Source: Ottelia alismoides (lineage: Eukaryota; Streptophyta; Magnoliopsida; Alismatales; Hydrocharitaceae). From it: DNA of 64,000 nucleotides. This document shows, piece after piece, positions 21,222-33,550 of the stretch; the first letter of the stretch is position 1; every line of letters begins with the position of its first letter. The stretch spans positions 186,001 through 250,000 of the forward strand of contig JAZKJV010009629.1 of NCBI GenBank assembly GCA_037367405.1, in the 5' to 3' direction. The position numbers and the translations under genes are program-made. The notes beneath the pieces are model-generated. The model saw only the letters and a program-made list of their open reading frames with translations. It ran no database searches and was not told the origin of the DNA.

Positions 21222-23512
21222 TCATCTTTGATGTTTTTTCTTTTGTTTTCCTTTCTTTAGGGCATGGGGGAAAGGAATGGAAGCATTTGAGACAGGAGAT
21301 AGACGGCCATAATCATAAATAAGAGCATAATTATTTGACTTGGAGTTTTTATTACAATCATAATAATCAAAATCAGGTTGCTGAAAAGGTGACAAAGGTA
21401 TTTTTGTAGCAACTAGAGGTTCAAGATCCTCTGTAGACTCCATAGATGCATTCCCTTTATCTACTACTAGGATCTTCGGGCGTCCTTCATCTTCCTCCTC
21501 GGAAACATCCTCCGGTTGATCTTCCGAGTCTTCGTGGTCCGATTCCCTTGCCCGGTCAGGTACGACCACGGTCCTTCTGCTCCTGAGTGACATGGCATTG
21601 ATTTTGTCAAACGAAAGGATCTCATGTTCAGATATGGAAAAATCTGAATAGTATACATGGTTATTGTGTTGAGATGAGTGGAATTTGTTCAAGCTATTGG
21701 GGTTAGCTTGAACTTGGGCGGGAATGGTTGTGGCTGGAGCTGTCTGCTCATCCTTCAAACGGGACAAGCGGTTGACATCAACCCGTAGATCTTGCAGCTC
21801 ATTTCGGAAGTGGCAAAACTTTTCAAGCATTTGTCTCTAGATGTCAATCGGTTCTTCTGGAGGTGTGGACGACTGTGCTGACTGTCTGGGGGCTTGAGAT
21901 TGATGACGGTATTGATGAGGTTGGTTCTGGCGATTGTAGGGTTGTTGCTGCTTCGGCTGCTGGAAAGATGTAGTGTGCTATAGAGGAAATGCGACATTAT
22001 AGAAGGTGGGTAGACGCTGATAAGTCTGACGGTCCCCCATATTACCCTGTCGGGTAGTGTCCTGGGTGTACCAGATGCCGTTTACTTCAAATGTCAGAGG
22101 CGGGGCTTCTTTGACTGTCTCAGTCGGTGGGGGCGGCTGTTGGGAAAATTGGGCATGGGATTGATCCTGAGCCCATGGTTGCTGTTGCTCTGCTCCTGGC
22201 TGCTCCTGGACATGATGCACATGATAGATCGGGACAGTAGGTGCACTAGGCATCCCCATCTTGGATACCTTCTCGGTGAGCTCCTCCGTCTACTTTGGCA
22301 ATTGGGAAATCCTACTGTCGATATCGTTCATTCTCTTGTCCACTATTGTCAATTTATCAGCAATAAAGTGCATGTTTGGAATTAAGTCCTCAGCTATTTC
22401 TGCAACTGTCTGCTTCCCGCCTTTGGCTTGAAGGGTGTTTAGGGAATCAGTGTATGCTCTACTAGCAATTTGAGACCGGCTTGTTTCTGCCATCTGCTTC
22501 AGTATTTTCCAGACGGTCTCAGCTCCACGTGATGTGTAATTCCCTCCGCAGGCAGCACTAACTAACCCTTGAGTCTCGTGGTTGAGGCCAGAGTAGAGTA
22601 ACTGGACTAGGATGTTGTTGTCAAGATCATGGCAGGGACATTTTTGTAGTAGGTCCTTAAACCTATCCCACGCCTCACAGAGTGGTTCATTGGGCATATG
22701 AGAGAAACTGGTGATGCGGGTCCTCATTTGATTGGTCCGGCTCAAGGGGTAGAATTTCTTCAGAAAGAGGTTTTTGAACCTCTCATAAGTTGTCAGAGTC
22801 ACCCCCAAGTTTTTCACCCAGTAGTCTGCTTTCCCTTTCAAGGCGAAAGGTAGTGCAGTGAGACGAATGTAGTTTTGGCTGACTTGTGGGTGCCTCAGAT
22901 TAGAACATATTAGCTCCAGGTCCCTCTAGAATTCATATGATTCCTCAGTCGTATTACCATGGAATTGAGGTAATTGACTGACAAAATGTGGCTTTATTCA
23001 TAGTGGATCTCTGGCTGTGGTGGCTGCAAATAATTCCACACTCTGTACTGTCCAGGGTTGTATGCAGCTTCCATTGGCAATTCTTCCCCAGCATTCATTT
23101 GTTCGAGCTGCTCCCTTAGTAACTGTTGTTGCTGCTCAGATGCAGCCAGTCTTGCAAGAATCATCTTCATTGGATCTTCATTATGTTCATCTTCAGGGTC
23201 TTTCTTGGAAGACATCTTGGGTGGCATCTCCTTTTCTTCACCTTCAGAATATAAAGGGTTTGAGTTAATAGATTGGAAAGAATTGATGTAACAGTTATCC
23301 TTAATCTTTTCTGGTGAGAAAGAGACAGTGTGAGTCTGTCCTCCTTCTAGGAAGAAGAAGAAGGAATCGTAGGAATAGGGTTCTTGGGAAGGGTTTCCCA
23401 GAGGCCAAGCAGTTCCAGAGTAAGAGTCTCTCTGGGCTTTTGAGATTGGAGAGTTTGTGGTAGAGAAAGAAGGGTTCGTAGAGTCTGAACAAGAATTACC
23501 ACAATCTTCCAT
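21222..23512 (-). pseudogene. gag: E2 gag, decayed
   Basis: The first ATG on the minus strand is at 23512. The central capsid-type domain (KGKADYWVKNL to AACGG) lies at about 22850-22540, followed by a Gln/Pro-rich stretch and a basic SLRSRR motif, which matches VTLRSGR of the Athila-like gag in C. I see no CCHC zinc knuckle. A frame change near 22994 and stops near 22926, 22290, 21978 and 21840 disrupt it. Gag would form the cytoplasmic particle that packages the element RNA. Confidence 0.88.
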
Positions 23513-24706
23513 TCTCGAGGTCAACAAGAGGTTTGCGGTTTATGATGTAGGCACAAATGTGCAGTATTCGCTGATGACTTACTTTCTACGCACAAACCAA
23601 ACACAATACAAAGATTTATTTCACCAACTCACTCAATGAAGGCCGTAAGAGTCTGGCCAATTATCTTGTCAGTTTTAATTGGTGAGAATTCAAGTCTTGC
23701 AAGCCGTTTAAACGAGCTGTTAGGTTTTGGAGCTGGGCTCTATCCTAGCGTGCGTCTCTCTCCTCGCTGCGAGATAAAATCAAACAATGTCGGGGTTGCT
23801 CTCCCGCAGAAATTCTTGATTTTATGGGTTATTTTGAAATCGGCTATATTTAGCAGTCCCAGTTTTAAATAGGTGATCACTTGAAAAATCTAAATGAGCA
23901 CAAATACACGTCTACCGTCCAGTCCCAATTTCCTTTAGATTTATGTGATAAAACAAGAGGGAGAAATTCGGGAAAAGTCGATGCACGCGAAAAACTATGA
24001 TGAATGCTCAGTTAGAAGACTTACAGTGAATCCTCACTATCTCCATGTGGGATGCTAGACAGAATTTTAAAAATTATTCTAAATGAATGCAAGCCGATGA
24101 AAACCACACCTAAGCAGAAAGTTTTATTAGCGGGAAGAATTGAGTTAAATTTGGCTAAGTTGAACGATCTAATGTGTGTCTCAGTTAAAGTAGAGTGTGG
24201 CCTTAGATCCTACGAGCACAATCAAAAATAAAAATGCTCTGAGAGCCGTATGTGCAGGTCTATCCTAATCGCCACTCAAGTCGGGCCCCACCCTCACCGG
24301 AGAGTGAAACAGGCCATGATACACCACAAATAGAGTTTAATGTCTTTTTACACACGTGAGAGTCCAAACGGACACCGCTATAAATGATCAGAAAATAAAA
24401 TTTGCAGAAATTTAAAACCTAGACTCTACGCTCTCTCACGACTCGACTCAATCTTAAATTAATTGTCGTTTCTTCGGATGTCGGTGAAGATGCGTCGGTT
24501 TCTTGAAAAATCGCTCCACGTGCGCCGGGTGCCTCGCAAGAAAAATAAGAGAGAGAATGTCAGAGAGTGACTCAAAAAATAATAAAATAAGAAAATAAAT
24601 GCTGGAAAAAAATATATGGATTTATAATGAAAAATTCGGGGGTCAGACTACCCGAATTCGGAAAACCGAACAAAAATTTTCAAAACAAAAATCAAAGCCG
24701 TTTGCC
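23513..24706 (-). other. E2 5' leader between PBS and gag
   Basis: No substantial open frame is visible. This is the expected place for packaging signals, but none can be named from sequence alone. Confidence 0.75.
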
Positions 24707-24724
24707 TCCCCGGCAACGGTGCCA
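24707..24724 (-). promoter_or_regulatory. E2 primer-binding site (tRNA-Asp)
   Basis: TGGCACCGTTGCCGGGGA on the minus strand starts two bases after the 5' LTR. It is complementary to the 3' end of plant tRNA-Asp with one mismatch (A for G at position 5). Confidence 0.9.
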
Positions 24725-24726
24725 TC

Positions 24727-27700
24727 TGACGAGTCCGGAAATTGTGGCTTTAAAAAGGTTGTTTTTATCTTCGTGAGTGAAAACAATAACAGTCGTTCGT
24801 TGTAGGCGGCGATCAGAAACGGTCAAGAAATAACCACAATTTTTAATCAATTTTAATCAAGTGGTTTTTATGTTTATTTTACTTGGACAAGTCCCAAGGT
24901 CGATCACAAGGAGGCAAAGGAACAACCTAGAGATATGTTTATCCAATTTCGTGTTCGGTTTTCAAGGCGGTCTTTTTTTTGGAATCTTTAATGCAAATGA
25001 GGGATGCAAAATGCAATTTCGGCCTATTTTAGGAATTAAAATGTAAATTTCATTTAAACGATGTACGAAAAATATGAAACTTGGCCACAATGTAAATGAT
25101 GATGAAATGAATGCACTATAATTTTTTTGGAATTTTTGGATGCAGTATGAATTTTTTATGAATTGTTATATGCAAACAAAATGATTTTCAATGTTTAATT
25201 ATAATAAATATTAAACCTACTTATTTTCGAGAAATAAAATTAACTAAGATCTATCACTAGGTAATGGACCTTAGAAAAATCCTAGACCTCAAAAATGTGG
25301 GGTTTAATACCTATTAAAAATTAAATAGTGAAATAGGCAAAATAATTTTTACAGAGAAAACTATGCATGCAAATGCAAAGATTTTTAGGCACAATGTTAA
25401 ACACAATAATCTCTACAATGTATGATTTTTGGGGGATTTTTAAAGCAACGGTTAATTAACTATGAATTTCAGAGCATAAGATGGGCAAAAAATGCTAATT
25501 TTCACCAAACAATTAATTATTAATCAACCATTGTTCACAAAAATACCCACAATATCTCAAAATGTAGAGAATGAAGAAATGAACATCATGCTATTTTTAA
25601 ATAAGTAAAATGATGCAACGTAGAGGTCTATAATGGATGACAAAGACATGGGTACAGATGCAAACAGAATAAATAAATAAAAATAATGCAGGGGGACCTA
25701 GTTGAAATTACCAGGAGTTTGGGGGCCCTTATTGCAAATTTCACAGAGCGGCACGTGCGCAGCACGTGCCCTCTAATATTGGACTGGAACGGAAATGGAG
25801 AGAAGATCAGGGCGCTTCTGCAAATTAGCCCAGGCGGTCACGTGCATAGCGCGTGACCCCTGGACCTCATGGCTAAATGGGGGAAGCCCGGGGGTGTCGG
25901 TGCAAGTTCCCCCAGACTCACGTGCGTTGCGCGTGAGTAGGGGCCTCGGGCCTTGCCCGGTGGCGAGTGGCGTTGGCGAGCCGGCCGAAGCGGAGGGGAG
26001 CTGGCCGGTGAAGAGAGGCGCGAGTCGATGGCGAGGCGGAGAGGAAGTCAGCGACAGGCGTCGTTGTCGACGATGAACGGAGCGAGGCCGATGCTCCTGG
26101 ATGGTGGCGGTGAAGACGAAGGACGGTGGAGGCGTCACGGTCCGGCGAAGGCGGAGCGGCGATGCTGCGAAGTTATCGGTGAAGGAAGTCGATGACGATC
26201 GACTGGAGCCGCTCCTGGGGGTGTCGGAGAAGACGAAGTCCAAGGCGGAGTCGTGGTTGGCGTAGGTGGAGAACCACCACCTCCTGTGGTGGTTGGGAGG
26301 TGAAGAGAGGCGGAGCGGAAGACGTTGAAGTCGATGAAGCTGCTGGAGAAGACGAGGTCGGCGAAGCGTTGGCTCGACGCCAATGGCAGAGCGAGGGCAG
26401 TACGGTCGGTGGTTGGCGCTGCAATCGAGGACCAGAGATCCTCGGATCTTGCCGGCCAAAGGCGACGGCGCTGTCACCGCCGTCGAGTCTTCAAGCAATC
26501 GACGGATAGGGAACGGGGGAGGGTCGGAGCCGTTTAAATAGGAGCGATGGACGGGGCCGGCGCGAGATAGGGGGCGAGGTTCACGGAGGAGTTTGTTGCG
26601 GAAGGGGGTTTGGCGGTTGCGAGATGGGAGGAGCGGCGGCGGAGGTTTCGGAGGCGAGGTAGGGGATGACGCACAACTGTCGTTCGATCGGCCGCTGATC
26701 GAACGGCCGCGATCTGGACACGTGGCGAGGCTTGAGGAAGGGGCGCGTACGTGCTTGGCACGTGCCTGGGGGCATGTGCCTCGCACGTGCGTTGGCTTTT
26801 TAATTTTTTTTTATAAAAACGAGTAATAAAGGAGCCCAAAAACCGCTGACATGTGGCGGCCTCTGGGGCTGCCACGTGTTAGCTCCAGAAAATTCGAGAA
26901 TAAAAACCTTTGTAAAATCCATAAAAAATAGCAAATAACCTCGGATCGAAAAAGTGCCTTCACGAAAAATGCTCGTCTCGACGAGATATACAACTTTCAT
27001 GAAGATACCAAAGCCAAAATCGGTCAAATGTAAAAAGTGAATTTTTGGGGTATCCCATGTACATAGAATACCTTGATTTTTGGGTTTTCTAATTTCTTTT
27101 GTCATTTTTAAACACGATAAAAAAACCGGAAAAATTAAACAGAAATCAAAGATGAATAAAAGACACCTAAATCTAATTTTTTTGAATTTTTTTATAAATT
27201 AAGAAAATATAAACATAAAGTATAGTTAGAAAACCGTGAAAATATACAATGTACAAAAGAGGCCAAAAACCCATCTTTCGCATACAAGCTCCGATTCACT
27301 TGAACTTGGTCTTGTTTTGAAGGTAATTGAATGTGTATTAGTTTAAAAGTGAGTAGGATCAAATCGAACACTGGATGCGGAAGATATGGGGCTTTTAGTC
27401 CGAAAATCTTGAAACTAGGGTTTGGGTTTTTGGTCCACTTAACAGGGTTAGTGATTTTTTTGTATTTTTCATTTATTCTTATTAGTGAAATGCACACAGT
27501 GGAGGTGGTTTTGTGTTATGCGGTGTTAGCATGGAGGAGTTAAAAATAGGGGAAGTTAGGCTATTTACAGGTCATTTATGGCTTGGATTTTTGGCTTCTT
27601 ATTTTATGCAGAAACTAAAGCTAAAATGCAATTCTTATGAAATCATGCATAAATGCTAATTATGCGAAATAAATGCAGAAATGCAGTTGATTTTGAGGGA

Positions 27701-27747
27701 CTTAGCTTAATTAATGAGACTTATAGTGGTGAATCCGAGATTCATCA
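24727..27747 (-). mobile_element. E2 5' LTR
   Basis: This 3021-bp LTR is paired with 8880-11895. On the minus strand it starts TGATGAATC at 27747 and ends CGGACTCGTCA at 24727. Its GC-rich core (about 25740-26790) contains repeated CACGTG sites and a CTATTTAAA motif at 26533-26541. Confidence 0.94.
26533..26541 (-). promoter_or_regulatory. Likely TATA box of E2 5' LTR
   Basis: This is the minus-strand TATTTAAA motif, conserved with the 3' LTR. It would drive the genomic transcript of E2. Confidence 0.45.
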
Positions 27748-29260
27748 GCCACCCAACTACGCATCAGCCCACACCGTCTTCAAATCCGACCCGCTTCATC
27801 GCCGATCGCCTTCGACAAACTTCACCAAGGACTTCTACTCCAACAACCTCATCTCCAACCGGATCGCCACCGCCGTCCCCTGGCCGTGTGTCGGCCCGAC
27901 GACCACTGCCTTCAGCTCCGAGCATCACCGTCTACGCCAACCTCCATCAACGTTTCACGCGCCACCGTCATCGACGACTCCAACGCCTTCGTCTTCGACA
28001 ACAAGCTTCATCGCCGACCACCAAAGGGCCTCCACCGGCCCTTCGCCTCTATCACTCCGCCACAGCACCGGGCTCCAGCCCCGAGGTCCTCCCACGTGCA
28101 GTGCACGTGTGGAGGAAACGCCAAGAGAACCCACACCCACGCACGTGACGCTCACGTGCAGGTGGGATATATAGGGCGAACCCCCTGGAGATCTTCTATT
28201 TGCGCCTCAGTCCAAGACCAGAGGGCACGTGCTGCACACGTGCCTACTGGCAAATTTACAAAGTACCTCCTAGAACTAGTGGTAATTACTCCTAGGTCCT
28301 TCCTGCATTCTTTATTTCTTTATTTATTGCATCTGTACCCCTGCAATTCTCCTTCATTTTAGACCTCTGTTTTTCATCATTTTATTTATCAAAAAATAGC
28401 ATGGTGTTCCTCTTATAATTCTCTACATTTTGATATGTTGTGGATATTTTTCTAAGTAATGGTTAATTAATAATCAATTTTTCTGTGGAAAATTGCGAAG
28501 TTTATCCAGTTTGTGCTCTAAATTTTATATTTGATTAACCAGTACTCCAAAAATCTCCAAAAAATTACATGTTGTATAGATTATTTTGATTAACATTGTG
28601 CCCAAAAATCTTTGCATTTGCATAAATAATTTGTCCTGTAAAAATCATCTTGCATATTTTAGTGTTTAATTTTTAATAGGTATTAAACCCCACATTTTTG
28701 AGGTTTAGGATTTTTCAGAGATCCATCACCTCGTGATAGATCTAAGATAATTTTATATCTTGAAAATAAGGAGGTTTAATATTTATTATAATTAAATATT
28801 GAAAATCATTTTGTTTGCATTTTAAAATTCATAAAAAATTCATATTGCATCCAAAAATTCCAAAAAAAATTACAGTGCATTCATTTATCATCATTTACAT
28901 AGTGGCCAAGTTTCGTATTTTTCGGACACTGTTTGAGCGAATTTTACATTTTAGTCCCTAAAATAGGCCGAAATTGCATTTTGCATCCCTTATTTGCATT
29001 AAAAATTTCAAAAAAAGATCGCCTTGAAAACCGAACACGAAATTGGATAGATATATTTCTAAGTTGTCCCTTTGCCTTCTTGTGATCGACCTTGGGACTT
29101 GCCCAAGTAAAATAAACATAAAACCACTGGATTAAAATTGATTAAAATTTGTGGTTATTTCTTGACTATTTCCGATTGCCGCCTACAACGAACGACACAC
29201 ATTTATTTTCACTCACGAAGATAAAAACAATCTTTTACACATGCGATTTCGGACTCGTCA
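27748..29260 (+). mobile_element. E1 3' LTR, right part
   Basis: This continues the LTR broken at 8879. The first five bases (GCCAC) are the right E2 target duplication. The two parts together make about 3.07 kb, which matches the 3.02 kb E2 LTRs. It ends CGGACTCGTCA at 29260, where D coding sequence resumes. Confidence 0.93.
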
Positions 29261-31727
29261 CCTGCGTGATGAGTTCTTTCAACTGATTAAAGGCAAGGAG
29301 CACATGGTTATCTACAATGAATTCATTGTCCTTGCCAAGCAACTCAATCAACGGTCTGGCCAGTTTACTGAAATCTTTGATGAATCGTCGGTAAAAACCG
29401 ACATGGCCCAAGAATGACCGGACTTGCTTGATGTTTGTATGTGGCTCAAGTTTGGAAATCACATCCACCTTGGCTGGGTCAACCTCCATTCCCCATTTAG
29501 AAACAACGTGACCCAGCACAATTCCTTCGGTCACCATGAAGTTGCTCTTCTCCCACGAGAGCACAAGATTGACTTCGCAGCACCTCCGTAGGACTCGGTC
29601 TAAATAATCCAGGCATTGGTCAAAGGAATCCCCGTAGACCGAAAAATAGTCCATAAAGACCTCGAGAAAGTTGCCCACCATATCGGCAAAAACTGCAAGC
29701 ATACACCTCTGAAATGTGGCTGGGGCATTGCAAAGCCCGAACGGCATCCGTCTGAAGGCATATGTGCCAAAAGGATAGGTGAACGTGGTCTTCTCTTGAT
29801 CTTCATAGCAATAGCAACTTGATTATACCCAGAGTAGCCATCCAAGAAGCAGAAATATTCCTTCACGGCCAATCTCTCCAAGATCTGGTCGATGAAGGGT
29901 AGAGGGAAGTGATCCTTCTTGGTAGCGAGATTAAGTCTTCTGTAGTCCACGCATACTCGCCATGAAGTGGGTACTCTGGTTGCGATCTCTTCTCCTTTGT
30001 CATTCTTCACAATGGTGATCCCTAATTTCTTGGGCACCACATGCAGAGGGCTCACCCATTTGCTGTCGGAGATGGGATAGATAAATCCTGCATCACACCA
30101 CTTCTGGATCTCTTTCATAATGACTTCCCGCAGATTAGGATTTAATCTTCTCTGAAGTTCTCGAGAGGGTCTGCAGTCTTCTTCCAGAAAGATGCGGTGC
30201 GAGCATAATGACGGATTGATCCCATGGAGATCGGATGTTCGCCAGCCTATCGCCTTGCGGTTGCGTTCAAGAACCTCCATCAGACGAGATTCTTGGTCTT
30301 CGATCAGATGTGCATTGATGATAACCGGGTACAGGTTCGGTTCTCCCGCAAGGAAGGCATACTTCATGTTGGAGGGCAAGGGTTTTATCTCTCGCAGAGT
30401 CTGAGCTGCTTCAGAGGTGACCTCAGCTATCAGTGTAGGTGGTGATTCTTTAAACTGTTCGGTGTCCACCATAATTTGTTCTACTTCTTCTCTCAGATCT
30501 TGACAAAATGCCTCGATAATTTCCTCCTCATCAAAAGATTCTTCAGACATCTGCTCTTGGTTTTGAAGGCACATCACCCCCACGACAGTCTCATGCAGCA
30601 CATCAGCAAGTTCCTCATCCTGATCGATAAGGGGAAATTCGACTGCGATCCCCACTTCCTCCTCGGGGCAGAGGAGTTCATGGATTTCATTGTCATCCAA
30701 AAATAAGTTGGTATCTTGAATTTCTGCTAGAAAGTCGCAGTCGTCAGCATACTCAATCACCCTTGCACATGATGTAGATGTCTGTTCGGCTGGTGTTCCC
30801 TCAGACAGGGTCTCTACTCTGATTATTTCATTTCCAGCACCAAAAGTGATTTCTCCCGTCCCATAATTCACTACTGCGTTTGATGTCCGCAGAAATGGTC
30901 TTCCAAGTATGATTGGGGTAAGGAGCAATGGAGTGGGGACGCCCATATCTAAGATCACAAAATCGGCTGGGAATGACTTTCCCTGAACCGTGACGATCAC
31001 GTCCTCCAACAGGCCCCTAGGCCGCTTGACTGACTTGTCTGCGAAATGCAGAATCATCTTTGTAGGCTTGAGCGATCCTAGCCTGAACTCCGTGAGTAGC
31101 AAAGCTGACATCAAATTGACAGAAGACCTGCTGTCGAGAAGTGTTCGTTCAAACTCTTGATTGAACATCTGACAACGTACAAGAGGTGCTCCCATATCTG
31201 GTTTTTTATCCGGGAGGTTGCTGATGGCGTTAACGGTGGCCATTGTGAGAATATGCTTTTCGAAGTTGCCACCCTTGCTTCTGGAGCACGGCTGGCATGT
31301 ACTCAAGAGCTTTCATTAATGGCATGTTCAGCACCAAATTCTGGATGATTTCTATAATGGCAGGATCAGACAAAGCATTTTTCAAATTTTTCATTTTTTT
31401 GTGTTTTTTCATTGCTTCAGGAAAAGGAATATTTACAAAATCTTCATCAATTTCATCCAAAAGAGTGTCCATATTGTTGTGTACAGGTAGATAGCAAAAA
31501 GGAGTGGATTCATCTACAATTTGTGGACCAAAAATGACATGCTCGGCTTCTGCTGCTTGCGTTGGACTTGCTGCAGGTGCATTGCTCCTCCTGTCAGGAA
31601 CTGGCTGTGAGGCAGGTGCAGACGTCTCCAACGCTGGCCGGTCTCCACCGAGGTTGCTGCTATCTTTTTGTGTTTTGCCATTTTCTTCATTTTTTTGTGA
31701 TTTTCTGAATGCTGGTGCTGCTCCCAA
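29261..31727 (-). pseudogene. pol: D pol (protease, RT, start of RNase H), decayed and interrupted
   Basis: On the minus strand: a linker, a protease whose active site reads LLDSRSS (Gly changed to Arg), then RT up to the first residues after the connection domain. The RT box is FMDY instead of FMDD, so a catalytic Asp is lost. Frame changes occur near 31300 and near 29800; the second looks like a small deletion after VAIA. The frame ends at 29261 where E1 is inserted. Confidence 0.93.
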
Positions 31728-32377
31728 AATGTTGCTTGGCCCTGGTGTTGGTTGGACTGACGATTCCCCGTCAGATGCAAGGTGCTTCCCCTTCGTTGTC
31801 GCTGATGGCTGGAGTGTCCTACCGCTCCTGAGAGTAACAACATTAGATAAAAACCAATGTAATTCACCTGATTCGGGTTGGACACTGCCGGCTACCTGCT
31901 CCTTGCGTCGGAAGTTGTTCGGATTGGCTTCGACCTAGGCTGGTATGACGGTCTTGGCTGCCGTCAGGTCGTCAATCTTCTGGGTCATCTCAGCCATGTT
32001 CTTCACTAATTGCTCTAAGCAGGCCAGGGCCGGATTGACCGGTACAATCTCATAGGAGTCCCCCTGCTGGGGCCTAGAGTGCGGGTATGGCGGCTGAGAT
32101 TGCGACTGGTAACCTTGAGAAAATTGGTGAGGAGGGTTGGAGGAGTACTGTGCATTCTGTTGATTGTATTGAGCAGTCGGCTGCTGATGATATCCATGTC
32201 CGCGATATCCGGACTGCTGAGGACCGTACTGAGAATTCTGCCTCCAGGTGTTTCCGTGAGAAGGAGGCTGGTATTGGTAGGAGGGCTGGAAAGGTCTCCC
32301 ACCCTGCTGCGGCTGGTGATAGGGCATGTTGCCCATGTTCTGACCCTGAGAATGTCCCTGAGGACGGGTCAGTTGTG
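31728..32377 (-). pseudogene. gag: D gag, C-terminal part
   Basis: This encodes a Gln/Pro/Tyr-rich tail and a VTLRSGR motif near 31840, with an internal TAG at 31935. It continues directly from the upstream gag part at 49902 once C is removed: the reading frame joins across the insertion point. Confidence 0.9.
32373..32377. repeat. Left target-site duplication of C (TTGTG)
   Basis: TTGTG precedes the C 5' LTR. The right copy at 49902-49906 is CTGTG, with one difference. In the D gag frame both versions encode Gln (CAA or CAG). Confidence 0.85.
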
Positions 32378-33312
32378 TGATGAATACTCATTCATCACTC
32401 TTTATTCTTATATTTTAGCTACAAAAACCTTTGCAAATACATGTAGATATGTGTAAATAGGAATAATTATCAAAAGCATGCATTGTGTAAAAACCTATAA
32501 TTAGCATGTTTTTGTGCAAAAATAAAAGAATAAAGATTAAAAAGAAAAAGAGGGCAATATTTAGAATAAATATTGAGCAACCTAAGCCAAGGGAGGGCTC
32601 AGTATGGGCCTGACCGCATAAAAGCCAAAGTAGAGGGAGATAGGGGCTCATGTGTAAATATTTATGTAAATAAAATAAAAAATATTTTCCTCACCAAAAA
32701 TATGCTTGTAAATACTTGTATATATTTATAAAATATAAAAATAAAAGAAAAAGTTAAAAATCAAAAAGAATTAAAATACCCCTTTCATCATGTACATAAA
32801 CCACTTCTATGTATTTATTTAACCTTGTAAATAAATAAAATTAATTTTCAAACTTTTTGTAAATATTATATGTTTTATAATATAAATAAATAAAAACAAG
32901 TAAAATCAAAACAAAATAAAAATAGCAAAATTAAAAATACAAAAATACATTGTACATATACCATGTATATAAATGAACATATATATTTATTTTACCTATG
33001 TACATAAATAATAAAAATAAAATAAAACTACCTTTTTATTCCTTATTTTATTCTATAAATAAATAAAATATAAAATAGGAATAAAATTGCATAAAAATAA
33101 TAATTAAAAATCAAAAAAATCAAAAACCCTAATAGTGTACATATACCTATGTATTACATACTATATTTTTATTTCCAAAAATGAATTAAAAATCACTAAA
33201 AAATAGAAAAAAATAAAATAAAAATATTTCATGTTTTAAGTTTTTGTTGAATCGGGCCCTAGCTACCCTTAATTTTCATTTCAAAATTCAGCCACGTGGC
33301 CCATTCCCATTG

Positions 33313-33356
33313 GGTCCTGGGAGTATTGACCGCCCGGTCAACTCCCCCCCCAGGAC
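33313..33356. repeat. Nested palindrome in the C 5' LTR
   Basis: Outer arms GGTCCTGG/CCAGGACC enclose inner arms TTGACCG/CGGTCAA at 33326-33341. The 3' LTR copy is at 47283-47326. The inner arms are W-box-like cores facing each other. Confidence 0.75.
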
Positions 33357-33544
33357 CACCCCGTCTCGGATCTGGGCGAAGGACCTGACTTCTCCCCTTT
33401 CTACCCGCTTGATCCGACACCCATTTCACCAAACCCCGGGTCCGAATCCTTCACCTCACATCCGACATCCTCGCCGGAGCCGCATCCTCGGGATCCGCGC
33501 GCTCCAGAGCTTGCCCGGACCCATCTTTCTCGGACCCCTAGCCG

Positions 33545-33550
33545 TATATA
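33545..33550 (+). promoter_or_regulatory. Likely TATA box of C 5' LTR
   Basis: TATATA in GTATATAGCTGC is conserved in the 3' LTR (47515-47520) and, as TATATAGC, in the solo LTR. Confidence 0.6.

Larger units (their letters stand above)
8880..27747 (-). mobile_element. Element E2, full length (Ty3/gypsy, Athila-like)
   Basis: E2 is an 18.9 kb minus-strand element with both LTRs, a tRNA-Asp PBS, gag, pol, a 3' non-coding region and a polypurine tract. It is the same family as E1 and sits inside the E1 3' LTR. A 3.7 kb solo LTR interrupts its 3' non-coding region. Over about 370 bp near the LTR 3' end I count roughly ten substitutions between the two LTRs, so the insertion is not recent. Frame changes and stops in gag and pol make it non-autonomous. 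Confidence 0.95.
29261..32377 (-). mobile_element. Element D, left part
   Basis: D is a minus-strand Athila-like element interrupted by E1 at 29261 and by C at 32378. This part carries the end of gag and pol up to RNase H. Its integrase, 3' region and 3' LTR lie beyond E1, outside the window. Confidence 0.93.

Noticed and set aside
25773..26786. Long Pro/Ser/Arg-rich open frame (about 337 codons) in sense orientation in the E2 5' LTR, with a 266-codon counterpart in the 3' LTR
   Set aside because: Both start at non-ATG codons and lie in a GC-rich core where stops are rare. No recognisable domain is present, and E1 breaks the frame. Not called as a gene without translation evidence.
7322..29260. 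Treating the E1 LTR halves and E2 LTRs as three independent LTRs
   Set aside because: The GCCAC duplication and the summed length of the two E1 parts show that one LTR was split by E2.
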